Source: Candidatus Tectimicrobiota bacterium (lineage in GTDB: Bacteria > UBA8248 > JACPRG01). Taken from it: 16,176 nt of DNA. This document shows positions 8,202-14,179 of the stretch, piece by piece. The number at the start of each line of letters is the position of its first letter. The stretch's first letter is position 1. Where the stretch lies: assembly GCA_016190025.1 (NCBI GenBank), contig JACPRG010000088.1, positions 1 through 16,176 on the forward strand, read 5' to 3'. The position numbers and the translations under genes were made by a program. The notes below the pieces were generated by a model. The model had not been told where the DNA came from and did no database searches. It saw only the letters and a list, made by a program, of their open reading frames with translations.

Positions 8202-9164
8202 TCAGTGGCCTTTGGAGAGGGGATGGTAGAGTTCCCGCTCGGCCCGCTGCGCCGCGCCGATGATCTCCTCGACGGAGGAACACCCCTTTCTTCGCAGATA
8301 GTCGCGGATGCCCTCGATGATGCGGGGCATGCAGAGGGGGTCGTAGAAGTTGGCCGTGCCGACCTGGACCGCCCGCGCCCCCGCCAGGAGATACTCGATG
8401 GCGTCCCGGGCGCTCTCGATCCCCCCGCACCCGATGACGGGCGCGCCCAGCTTCTCGACCACCAGCCACACGTGGCGGACCACCATCGGCCGGATGGCCG
8501 GCCCCGAGAGCCCGCCGGTCGTGAACCCCAGGACGGGGCGCTGGGTCTCCACGTCGATGGACATGGCCGGGTAGGTGTTGCCGATGCACAGGGCGTCGGC
8601 CCCGGCCTCCAGGGTGGCCGCGGCCATCTCCACGATGTCCGTCACGGCCGGGCCGAGCTTGGCGATGAGGGGGATGCGCGTCGCCGCCCGGCACCGCTGG
8701 ACGACCCGGCGCAGGCTTGCGGCGCTGTTGGCGAAGGGCGCCGCCTCGGCGTGGTTCGGGCAGGAGAGGTCCAGTTCGATGGCGGTGATCCCCTCCCGGC
8801 CGTCCAGTTTTCCGGCGGCCCGCTCGAAGTCCTCCTCCAGCAATCCGCCGATGCTGGCGATGACCGCCGCGCCGGTCTTCCGCAGGAAGGGAAGCTGCTC
8901 GGCCAGGAACTGGTCGGTCCCCTTGGAGGGGGTCCCGATGGCGTTGAGCATCCCCTCGGGCGTCTCCATGACGCGGTCGGGGGAGTTGCCGTCGCGCAAC
9001 AGGTCCATGAAGGTCTTGTTGATGATGGCCCCCAGGACCGAGAGGTCGTAGGCGTGCTCGAACTCCCGCCCGTAGTTGAAGCACCCGGAGGCCGGCATGA
9101 CGGGGTTCTTGAGGCGGATCGGCCCGACGGCGGTCTCCAGGCTCGGCTCGATCGCGTCGGTCAT
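8202..9164 (-). CDS. pyrD: Dihydroorotate dehydrogenase-like, class 1B catalytic subunit (variant active site)
   Basis: FMN enzyme of pyrimidine synthesis (dihydroorotate to orotate) that uses an FAD/2Fe-2S partner, encoded just upstream. The 320 residues show NPVMPASGCF near the N-terminus, K50, N74, catalytic C135 and N137 in SCPN, N196 in GNT, GGLSGPAI (217-224) and a phosphate-binding GCGGI. The start at 9164 forms an ATGA overlap with the pyrK stop. Oddities compared with B. subtilis PyrD from memory: IGLQN reads IGTPS (75-79 region), ELNISCPN reads ELDLSCPN (D132), and KLSPN reads KLGPA. These touch substrate-binding positions, so a non-orotate dihydropyrimidine or similar ring is possible. 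Family confidence is high; substrate confidence is moderate. Confidence 0.88.
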   Translation of the reverse strand: MTDAIEPSLETAVGPIRLKNPVMPASGCFNYGREFEHAYDLSVLGAIINKTFMDLLRDGNSPDRVMETPEGMLNAIGTPSKGTDQFLAEQLPFLRKTGAAVIASIGGLLEEDFERAAGKLDGREGITAIELDLSCPNHAEAAPFANSAASLRRVVQRCRAATRIPLIAKLGPAVTDIVEMAAATLEAGADALCIGNTYPAMSIDVETQRPVLGFTTGGLSGPAIRPMVVRHVWLVVEKLGAPVIGCGGIESARDAIEYLLAGARAVQVGTANFYDPLCMPRIIEGIRDYLRRKGCSSVEEIIGAAQRAERELYHPLSKGH

Positions 9165-10024
9165 GGGCGGTTCCCCCAGTCCAGGATGACGGACTCGGCC
9201 GGGAAGGCCGGCCCCTCCATGCACACGAGCCCGTAGCGGAATTTTCCCTCAGACGTGAGGAGGGGGGCCGCGCAGCCGACGCAGACGCCCGTGCCGCAGG
9301 CCATGCGGTATTCCAGGAAGACGTAGCCCCGGACGCCGTTCTCCGCCGTGACCTCCTGCACCAGCCGTCCCATCCGCCTCGACCCGCAGGTGAAGAGAAC
9401 GCCGAGCTTTTTCTCCCGGACCCAGGCGCCCACGGTCTCCGCCGGCTTGCCGGCCGAGTCGCCCGCCTCGTCCGAAGCCGTCACGACCTCGGCGCCGAGG
9501 CTGCGGAGCTCTTCCACGCCCAGAAGGAGTCTTTCCTCCCGGGCGGAGACGAGGCCGCGGCAGGGGAGGCCGATCTCGGCGCACGCCTGGGCGATCCGGA
9601 CCATGGGTGTCACCCCCGCGCCCCGGGCGATGAACCCGACCCCGGGCGCGCACCGGGCGAGGTCGAGAAGACAGCCCGACGGGCCGACGACATCCACGGC
9701 GTCCCCCGGCCTGAGGCGGGAGAGCGCCTCCGTCCCGGGGCCCTTGACCTTGATGAGGATCTCGAAGGTGTCCCGCTCCGGGTGCGTCCGGAACACGTCG
9801 AAGGGCCGGGGGAGGAGCAGGCCGTCCCACCCCTTCGGCCGCACCATGACGAACTGGCCCGGACCCGTCCGCCGGGCGGCGTGCGGGGCCTCGATCTTGA
9901 TCTTCCAGTAGGACTCGACGGCGTGGTCGCAGCGGACGACCCGGCCTTCCTCGGCCCGCCACCGGGCCTCGCGGGGCAGGTCCAGGGGCGGGATGGAGAT
10001 GGAGCGGTTGTCGCTTCCGGGCAT
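9161..10024 (-). CDS. pyrK: PyrK-type electron-transfer subunit (FAD, 2Fe-2S, NAD)
   Basis: Ferredoxin-reductase-like subunit that passes electrons from PyrD FMN to NAD+. The 287 residues hold an FAD domain with RPF (73-75), a nucleotide domain with GAGVTP (135-140), and a C-terminal 2Fe-2S site with C243, C248, C251 and C268 (CGTGVCVGC ... LVC). ATG 10024 has GGAG 7 bases upstream. Its TGA stop overlaps the pyrD start (ATGA), which implies translational coupling and a heterotetrameric class 1B enzyme. A sigma70-like promoter lies about 120 bases upstream. Confidence 0.92.
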   Translation of the reverse strand: MPGSDNRSISIPPLDLPREARWRAEEGRVVRCDHAVESYWKIKIEAPHAARRTGPGQFVMVRPKGWDGLLLPRPFDVFRTHPERDTFEILIKVKGPGTEALSRLRPGDAVDVVGPSGCLLDLARCAPGVGFIARGAGVTPMVRIAQACAEIGLPCRGLVSAREERLLLGVEELRSLGAEVVTASDEAGDSAGKPAETVGAWVREKKLGVLFTCGSRRMGRLVQEVTAENGVRGYVFLEYRMACGTGVCVGCAAPLLTSEGKFRYGLVCMEGPAFPAESVILDWGNRP

Positions 10025-10097
10025 GCCGGATCTCCACAGGGGCGGCGAAATGAAGATGGAAGCGCCCGCGAGAGGTTGTCCCGGCCCGCCGGCGCCT

Positions 10098-10113
10098 CCG
10101 GATTCGCATCCGG
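10098..10113 (-). promoter_or_regulatory. GNRA-type hairpin in the pyrK leader
   Basis: On the minus strand, CCGGAT-GCGA-ATCCGG forms a perfect 6-bp stem with a GCGA tetraloop, inside the roughly 114-base leader between the predicted transcription start and pyrK. Nearby CGGACGTCCG is a 10-bp palindrome. No PyrR site or known riboswitch was recognised, so its role is unknown. Confidence 0.4.
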
Positions 10114-10144
10114 GGCCGTGTCGCCGGACGTCCGAACGAGGAGG

Positions 10145-10173
10145 TTTTTAGTCTGTTTGCCGCTTTCCGTCAA
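10145..10173 (-). promoter_or_regulatory. Sigma70-like promoter of pyrK-pyrD
   Basis: On the minus strand, TTGACG (10168-10173) and TAAAAA (10145-10150) are separated by exactly 17 bases. The -35 box is 5/6 and the -10 box 4/6 of consensus. Transcription would start near 10138. Confidence 0.6.
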
Positions 10174-10261
10174 GGCGAGGCCGGGCTCAGCTTCCCCCAG
10201 TTTTTTCGCGAGACCGCCGCGACCCGCGATTTGGCTTGGGCGCTCCGATTCCGGGGGGTAG

Positions 10262-10318
10262 ATGGGGATGAAAGGCCCGTTGGCCCGGCTCTCCGCTGCG
10301 CTCCGATTCGCGGGGATG
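10262..10318. repeat. Dispersed palindromic repeat, contiguous copy
   Basis: Positions 10289-10318 (30 bases) are a perfect inverted copy of 12713-12742. Positions 10262-10297 are an inverted copy of 12833-12867 with one extra base. The two parts are joined here but separated by about 90 bp at the other site. Confidence 0.85.
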
Positions 10319-10326
10319 CCATGTGG

Positions 10327-10365
10327 AAGGGCGGGCATCCCTTCGGCTTCGCACCGGGCAGACTC
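10327..10365. repeat. 39-base direct repeat, copy 1
   Basis: Matches 12626-12664 in the same orientation with four mismatches; the shared core is GGCATCCCTTCGGCTTCGC. Repeats of this type are familiar to me as dispersed intergenic elements in GC-rich environmental genomes. Confidence 0.8.
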
Positions 10366-10447
10366 CGCCCTGGAGAGGAACCCCTCGCGGGCTCCTGCGG
10401 GAGGGCGAAGGCCCTCCCCCAAGGAACCGTAGACCCGATCTGAGCGA

Positions 10448-10468
10448 GCCCCCGACTGGATCGGGGGC
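10448..10468. repeat. 8-bp stem hairpin
   Basis: GCCCCCGA (10448-10455) pairs perfectly with TCGGGGGC (10461-10468) across a 5-base loop. The following GAGCGGAGATCGGGGA resembles, inverted, the sequence at 11249-11263. It lies downstream of the DUF1989 gene but lacks a T-run. Confidence 0.5.
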
Positions 10469-10552
10469 GAGCGGAGATCGGGGAACCCCAATTCAGGCGC
10501 CAGATTTCCGACCCTGCGAACCCGTTTCGTCCGACACCCTCTGGAACGAGCT

Positions 10553-11167
10553 TCATGCGCTGAAGATCTGCACCCGCAGGGGATGGCCCGTCGCGGGACA
10601 GGCGCTCAGGGCGCAGAGAACGTCCATTTGCGCAACCAGGACAACGTGATCCCCGGGCTGGCTTCGGCCTTCCGCCAGGGCAAACGTGCCGCTCCGGATG
10701 TCGAAGTCCACGGTCTGGAACAGGTTCAGCGGGTCGGGGATGTCCTCAGGGGGGATGTCCCAGGGCTTGAGGGCCTCTGTCAAGATCTCCCAGCACCCGA
10801 CGGTCGGCCGGCCCAGGGAACCGCCCACAACGAAGCCTTCCGCGTAGCTGTGACGCTCCCGCTTATAGACAAACTCACTGCACATCCCGTACTGCAAATC
10901 GTGAATGCCGTAGGTGTCCTCCACGATGGTGAGCATGACGTTGTTGGACTTGGAGTAGAGGTGATCGCCTGTGGAGATGAGGAACTTGCCTGAATTGGAC
11001 CGAGTCCGGGCTTGGTTGAACCGTTCCCTCAGGTTGGCGGCGTTGAATGCGACAAAGTCCCCGATCTGCTCGCCCTCCATGTCGATAACCCGAATCCGCT
11101 GGCCCTTTTTCAAAATCCAAGCGCCCCCGCCGCGGGCGGGAAGCGTCTCATCCTTCAGGATGTTCAT
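10553..11167 (-). CDS. DUF1989 / urea-carboxylase-associated family protein
   Basis: Small soluble protein of 204 residues in the family found beside urea carboxylase and in other nitrogen-catabolism clusters; its biochemical role is not established to my knowledge. Seen: an N-terminal GQRIRVIDMEGEQIGDF (22-38), a central GIHDLQYGMC (H89, C96), GCWEILTEAL (124-133), PLNLFQTVDF (146-155), and a C-terminal PGDHV...QMDVLCALSACP (C190). The H/C/C set could bind a metal. ATG 11167 has CAGGAGGG just upstream. No urea carboxylase or allophanate hydrolase is in the window. It is separated from the upstream binding-protein gene by an intrinsic terminator, so it should have its own promoter; none was clearly seen. 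Confidence 0.85.
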   Translation of the reverse strand: MNILKDETLPARGGGAWILKKGQRIRVIDMEGEQIGDFVAFNAANLRERFNQARTRSNSGKFLISTGDHLYSKSNNVMLTIVEDTYGIHDLQYGMCSEFVYKRERHSYAEGFVVGGSLGRPTVGCWEILTEALKPWDIPPEDIPDPLNLFQTVDFDIRSGTFALAEGRSQPGDHVVLVAQMDVLCALSACPATGHPLRVQIFSA

Positions 11168-11249
11168 CCGGACCCTCCTGGATTGATGTCATTTTCCCTC
11201 AAGCCGAAGATACAATAAACCCTCTCTGGGGATAAACCACAGTTCCTAT

Positions 11250-11292
11250 CCCCGATTCCGCTCTGGCGCTTCGCGCCTCGCTCAAATTGGGG
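11250..11292. repeat. 43-base imperfect palindrome
   Basis: Outer arms CCCCGATT and AATTGGGG pair with one G-T wobble. An inner GGCGC-TTC-GCGCC stem (11265-11277) sits at the centre. It is REP-like and lies between the DUF1989 gene and the terminator of the binding-protein gene; its left arm resembles sequence near 10469-10484. Confidence 0.55.
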
Positions 11293-11310
11293 CTACACCT
11301 ACATCAACTC

Positions 11311-11343
11311 ATAAAAAAGCAAAGGAGACGGTGCGCCGTCCCC
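11311..11343 (-). terminator. Intrinsic terminator of the first NMT1 binding-protein gene
   Basis: On the minus strand, GGGGACGG-CGCA-CCGTCTCC (8-bp stem with one G-U pair) is followed at once by TTTGCTTTTTTA. It begins 18 bases after the stop codon at 11361. Confidence 0.85.
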
Positions 11344-11360
11344 GTTCGCCGGGTCATCCC

Positions 11361-12377
11361 CTAATTCCCCTTCACCATAATACCGGGGCTCGGGAGGAAG
11401 GCGTTGGTGTAGAGGTCCTTCACGGGGACTTTTACCTCGAGCTTCATGTACTTGGTCAAGATATCGCGCGTCGAGGTCACCTTCTCCTCCAGGATGTAGC
11501 CCAGGCCCTTCTCTTTCGCCGTGGGTGTCAGGGCGCTCTGGTTGGCGATCCGCTGCTGGCCCAGGGCGACGTTCCGGTCCACGGAGGGCTGGTGCTTGAG
11601 GAACAGGTCCACCGCCCTCTCCGGATTCTCGATGGCGAAGGCCAAGCCCTCCAGGGCCGCCTTCACAAAGCGCCGCACCAGGTCCGGCTGCTTTTCGATC
11701 CGCGCATCGGAGGTCATGAGGCTGTTGGAGTAGGCATCGATGCCGTAATCCGCGAAGGCGATATCAACGACCTCCTTCCCCTGTCTTTTGGCCTCTTTCT
11801 CCAACGCCGGGCGGTCCACCCAGAAGGCGCAGACCAGGTCCACCTTTCCGGCCAGAAGGCTCGGGTACATCATGGGCGCATCCATCACCTGGGTCTTGAC
11901 CTTGTTCGCGTCCACCTGGGCGGAAAGGAAAAGAGCCGGGGTCACCGCCCGGACCACGCTTCCCGCGGGGCAGGCCCACGTCTTTCCTTCCATGTCCTTG
12001 GCCCTGCGGACGCCCGTGTCCTTGAGGGTAAAGAAGGCGTACTGGGTCCTCGCGAGGATGACCGCCAGGGCCTTGGCATTGGTGCCCCTCGACCGTCCGA
12101 TGACCAGCGCCCCCATGTCCGCGAAGCCGAACGTGACGGTCCCCGCCCCGAGTTGCTTCACGGTGGTCAGGCTGCCAAATCCCCGGTTGATGGCCACTTC
12201 GAGCCCGGCGCGGGCGAAGTTTCCCCGATCCTGCGCGGCGAAAAGTCCGGAGTGATAGCCGCCGAGAATCCAGTCCACCGTTATGCTGACCTTGTCCGCG
12301 GCTTCGGCCTTTATCCCCTCCGCAGAAAAGACCAGGAACAAAAGGGCAATGACGGTGCCGAAAAACCTTCTGGCCAT
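11361..12377 (-). CDS. NMT1/THI5-type ABC transporter substrate-binding protein 1
   Basis: Exported receptor of an ABC importer, in the family that binds pyrimidine-like (thiamine precursor), sulfonate, taurine or similar small ligands. The 338 residues start with a signal peptide (hydrophobic core about 6-19, likely cleavage near KAEA/ADK). The mature protein opens with ITVDWILGGYHSGLF (D35, W36, H42), typical of NMT1 proteins, and later has DYGIDAYSNSLM. It is a clear paralogue of the protein at 15089-16108. ATG 12377 has GGGAGGGGA just upstream. It stands alone with its own promoter, a structured leader and a terminator, and no permease or ATPase gene adjoins it, so it probably shares membrane parts with another system. 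The ligand is unknown. Confidence 0.9.
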   Translation of the reverse strand: MARRFFGTVIALLFLVFSAEGIKAEAADKVSITVDWILGGYHSGLFAAQDRGNFARAGLEVAINRGFGSLTTVKQLGAGTVTFGFADMGALVIGRSRGTNAKALAVILARTQYAFFTLKDTGVRRAKDMEGKTWACPAGSVVRAVTPALFLSAQVDANKVKTQVMDAPMMYPSLLAGKVDLVCAFWVDRPALEKEAKRQGKEVVDIAFADYGIDAYSNSLMTSDARIEKQPDLVRRFVKAALEGLAFAIENPERAVDLFLKHQPSVDRNVALGQQRIANQSALTPTAKEKGLGYILEEKVTSTRDILTKYMKLEVKVPVKDLYTNAFLPSPGIMVKGN

Positions 12378-12528
12378 GTTCCCCTCCCTTTCCCCCGTCC
12401 CATTGGGGCCTTCGCGGTATGATCCGCTTCTTTCCCAAACACAGGATAGCCTCCTGTGAGGGAAAGCGCGCCGCCTTCATACAGGCATTTCAACCTGTAA
12501 CCGTACCCTCCAGCCTATTTTTCTGATG
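12378..12528 (-). promoter_or_regulatory. Structured 5' leader of binding-protein gene 1
   Basis: About 150 bases separate the predicted start of transcription from the ATG. They include TACAGG/CCTGTA (12480-12499) and a long hairpin at 12430-12466: CTTTCCC pairs with GGGAAAG, and inside it CACAGGA pairs with TCCTGTG, for 14 pairs in 37 bases with a small internal loop. No TPP or other known riboswitch consensus was recognised. It could be a riboswitch, an attenuator or a protein site. Confidence 0.5.
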
Positions 12529-12534
12529 AAAACA

Positions 12535-12563
12535 ATTGTACCGCTTTCCGACGGCTCTGCCAA
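12535..12563 (-). promoter_or_regulatory. Sigma70-like promoter of binding-protein gene 1
   Basis: On the minus strand, TTGGCA (12558-12563) and TACAAT (12535-12540) are spaced by exactly 17 bases; each box is 5/6 of consensus. This is the best promoter in the window. It directly abuts the repeat island starting at 12576. Confidence 0.75.
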
Positions 12564-12625
12564 CAGTTTTCGAGACTCAGTGATCCCCAGGCTTTTTGGG
12601 AGAGCGCCACGGGCCTTCATAGACG

Positions 12626-12664
12626 AAGGGCAGGCATCCCTTCGGCTTCGCTCAGGGCAGGCTC
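12626..12664. repeat. 39-base direct repeat, copy 2
   Basis: 35 of 39 bases match 10327-10365 in the same orientation. Confidence 0.8.
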
Positions 12665-12712
12665 TGCGGCTGCCAGGCTGAAGGGTTCTCGACCCGCACC
12701 CAGCCTCCATGT

Positions 12713-12742
12713 CATCCCCGCGAATCGGAGCGCAGCGGAGAG
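12713..12742. repeat. 30-base repeat, inverted copy of 10289-10318
   Basis: It is an exact reverse complement of 10289-10318, and its right end is AGCGGAGAG (12734-12742). ATCCCCGC (12714-12721) also pairs with GCGGGGAT (12753-12760), so the block can fold in more than one way. Confidence 0.9.
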
Positions 12743-12832
12743 CGGAGCGAAAGCGGGGATCTATTCTCCGCATCCCGCCCCTCGCCGTCGCAGAGGGCAG
12801 TGGATTCCCGCTTTCGCGGGAATGACGCCGGT
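12743..12832. mobile_element. Possible MITE-like 90-bp insert with 9-bp duplication
   Basis: This block splits a repeat that is contiguous at 10262-10318. It is flanked by identical 9-mers AGCGGAGAG (12734-12742 and 12833-12841). Near its ends lie 15-base imperfect inverted repeats (12747-12761 with 12803-12817, 14 of 15 matching), and it contains the perfect palindrome ATTCCCGC-TTTC-GCGGGAAT (12804-12823). No coding capacity. Nested palindromic repeats could mimic this pattern. Confidence 0.4.
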
Positions 12833-12867
12833 AGCGGAGAGCCGGGCCAACGGGCTTTCATCCCCAT
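12833..12867. repeat. 35-base repeat, inverted copy of 10262-10297
   Basis: Reverse complement of 10262-10297 apart from one missing base. It continues, after the 90-bp block, the element begun at 12713. Confidence 0.85.
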
Positions 12868-12976
12868 CTGCCGCAGCGTTGGGCAAAGACAAGAAGGGGC
12901 GCCTAGCTTGCCCCCGCGAAGGCGGGAGGCCCTGCGCCCCTACAATGACGGTCCGCCGAAACGTTCATCCTGTAGC

Positions 12977-12995
12977 GGCAGAGCTCGTCTCTGCC
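12977..12995. repeat. Small hairpin GGCAGAG/CTCTGCC
   Basis: A perfect 7-bp stem with a 5-base loop (CTCGT), preceded by TGTAGC. It looks like another dispersed intergenic palindrome type. Confidence 0.55.
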
Positions 12996-13079
12996 CGAAA
13001 TGGCGGCTCCACGCACCGGCTGAGACGGGGTGTGCATCCGAAAAGTAGGGATCACTGAGCCCACTGTGGGACGCTCGCG

Positions 13080-14048
13080 TCAGGCCGGGACGAGGTCGAT
13101 CTCCAGGCCGATTCCCCGGCTCCGGGCTTCCTCGTAAGCCGCCTTCGCCAGGGCGAGGTCCTGCAGGGCGAGGCCGGTCGAGTCGAACACGGTGATCTCC
13201 TGGCCTGTCCGTCCGGCCTTTGTCCCGATGAGGACCTCCCCCAGCGTCCCCGCGATCCGCTCCGCGGAGAACCGGCCGGCGGAGATGGGGACGTTGATCT
13301 CGCCTCCGTGAATCGCCTGGGCGGGGTCATCCACGAAGACGCGGGACGATTCCAGGATGGCCGGATCCAGCTCCTGCTTCCCCGGCCCGTCGGCCCCCAT
13401 GGCGTTGATGTGAGCCCCCGGGGCGACCCATTCCCTGCGGACGATGGGCCTCGTGGAGGGCGTCAGCGTGCAGAGGACATCCGCCCGGCAGGCCGCCTCG
13501 AGCCGGGCCGCCCGCGCGGGAAGTCCCTTGAGACTCGACGCCAGGGCCTCGGCCTTGCCCCCGTCCAGGTCGTACAGGAGGATTTCCTTGAAGGAGCGGA
13601 CGCGGGAGACGGCCTCCGCGTGAGGGGCGGCCTGCGCGCCGCAGCCGATGATCCCCAGCGTCTTCGCGTCTTTGCGGCTCAAGTGGCGGGTGGCGACCGC
13701 CGCGGCCGCCGCCGTGCGGTAGGAGGTCAGGCGGGTCGCGTCCATGACGGCCAGGGGATAGCCGGTGCGGGCGTCGTTCAGGAGATAAACCCCCAGGACG
13801 GAGGGGAGACGGTGCCGGGAGGGATTTTCAGGGTGGGCGTTGATCCACTTGACGCCCGCTCTCTCCCCCAGGGCGGAGGGCATGGCGCGGAAGTCGCCGG
13901 AGAACTCCTCGAGCTGGATGTACACCTTGGGCGGCATGCGGGCCTCGCCCCGGGCCATGGCGGCGAACACCCCCTCCATCGCCTCGATGGCGGCCTCCAT
14001 CCCGAGGACCTTTTGCATGTTCTCGTGGGTCAGGATCAGCGTGGGCAC
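13080..14048 (-). CDS. Ornithine cyclodeaminase / mu-crystallin family protein (EutC-like possible)
   Basis: NAD(P)-dependent cytoplasmic enzyme of a family that includes ornithine cyclodeaminase, alanine and arginine dehydrogenases, ketimine reductases and ectoine-utilisation EutC. The 322 residues show K67 (VKWIN), R111 (TSYRTAA), a Rossmann site GIIGCGAQA (132-140), GADGPGKQELD ending at D228, and FDSTGLALQDLA. These match the substrate Lys, Arg and Asp of P. putida ornithine cyclodeaminase. Start GTG 14048 is preceded by AAGGGAGAA. It lies 131 bases after an Asp/Glu-racemase-type gene on the same strand, with a hairpin between. The reaction cannot be fixed from sequence alone. Confidence 0.9.
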   Translation of the reverse strand: MPTLILTHENMQKVLGMEAAIEAMEGVFAAMARGEARMPPKVYIQLEEFSGDFRAMPSALGERAGVKWINAHPENPSRHRLPSVLGVYLLNDARTGYPLAVMDATRLTSYRTAAAAAVATRHLSRKDAKTLGIIGCGAQAAPHAEAVSRVRSFKEILLYDLDGGKAEALASSLKGLPARAARLEAACRADVLCTLTPSTRPIVRREWVAPGAHINAMGADGPGKQELDPAILESSRVFVDDPAQAIHGGEINVPISAGRFSAERIAGTLGEVLIGTKAGRTGQEITVFDSTGLALQDLALAKAAYEEARSRGIGLEIDLVPA

Positions 14049-14101
14049 AAGAGGTTCTCCCTTCCAGGAAAGATATCACCCTCCCCCCCTGGCCTTAGGC
14101 G

Positions 14102-14150
14102 AAGCCGCACTGATGCCTTGAGGCCCCGGCGCGGCCGGTGCTGGCGGCTT
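14102..14150. other. Intergenic stem-loop between the racemase and cyclodeaminase genes
   Basis: AAGCCGC (14102-14108) pairs with GCGGCTT (14144-14150). Inside, CCGG-CGCGG-CCGG (14126-14138) forms a second small stem. It may uncouple expression of the two genes or mark mRNA processing; no T-run follows. Confidence 0.4.
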
Positions 14151-14179
14151 CCCAGGCTCGCGCGCCGCGCCGCCCGCTC

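Larger units (their letters stand above)
10174..10552. other. Gene-free repeat-bearing gap between the DUF1989 gene and the pyrK promoter
   Basis: No credible gene: the open frames here are unsupported, and their conceptual translations come from repeat sequence. The stretch carries palindromic repeat pieces (10262-10318, 10327-10365), a hairpin (10448-10468) and no recognised RNA. It also contains the 3' flank of the DUF1989 gene, without a T-tract terminator. Confidence 0.6.
12576..13059. repeat. Repeat island bounded by 12-base inverted repeats
   Basis: This gene-free stretch is a mosaic of palindromic repeats. It is bounded by CTCAGTGATCCC (12576-12587) and its inverted copy GGGATCACTGAG (13048-13059). 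Open frames inside it have no ribosome site or recognisable product. Inside are the 39-base direct repeat, the 30-base inverted repeat, a 90-bp insert-like block and two small hairpins. No flanking target duplication was found outside the 12-base ends. Confidence 0.55.

Noticed and set aside
12378..12528. TPP riboswitch before an NMT1/THI5-type gene
   Set aside because: The conserved TPP segments (CTGAGA and ACCTGATCTGG-like) are absent.
12477..12773. 98-codon open frame with an ACPERSRR-type stretch
   Set aside because: The peptide comes from palindromic repeat DNA; similar spurious translations arise wherever this repeat occurs.
12800..13058. Two overlapping small plus-strand open frames
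   Set aside because: They lie wholly in the repeat island, with no ribosome site and no recognisable protein features.
12576..13059. CRISPR array
   Set aside because: The repeats differ in sequence, orientation and spacing; there are no regular repeat-spacer units and no cas genes.
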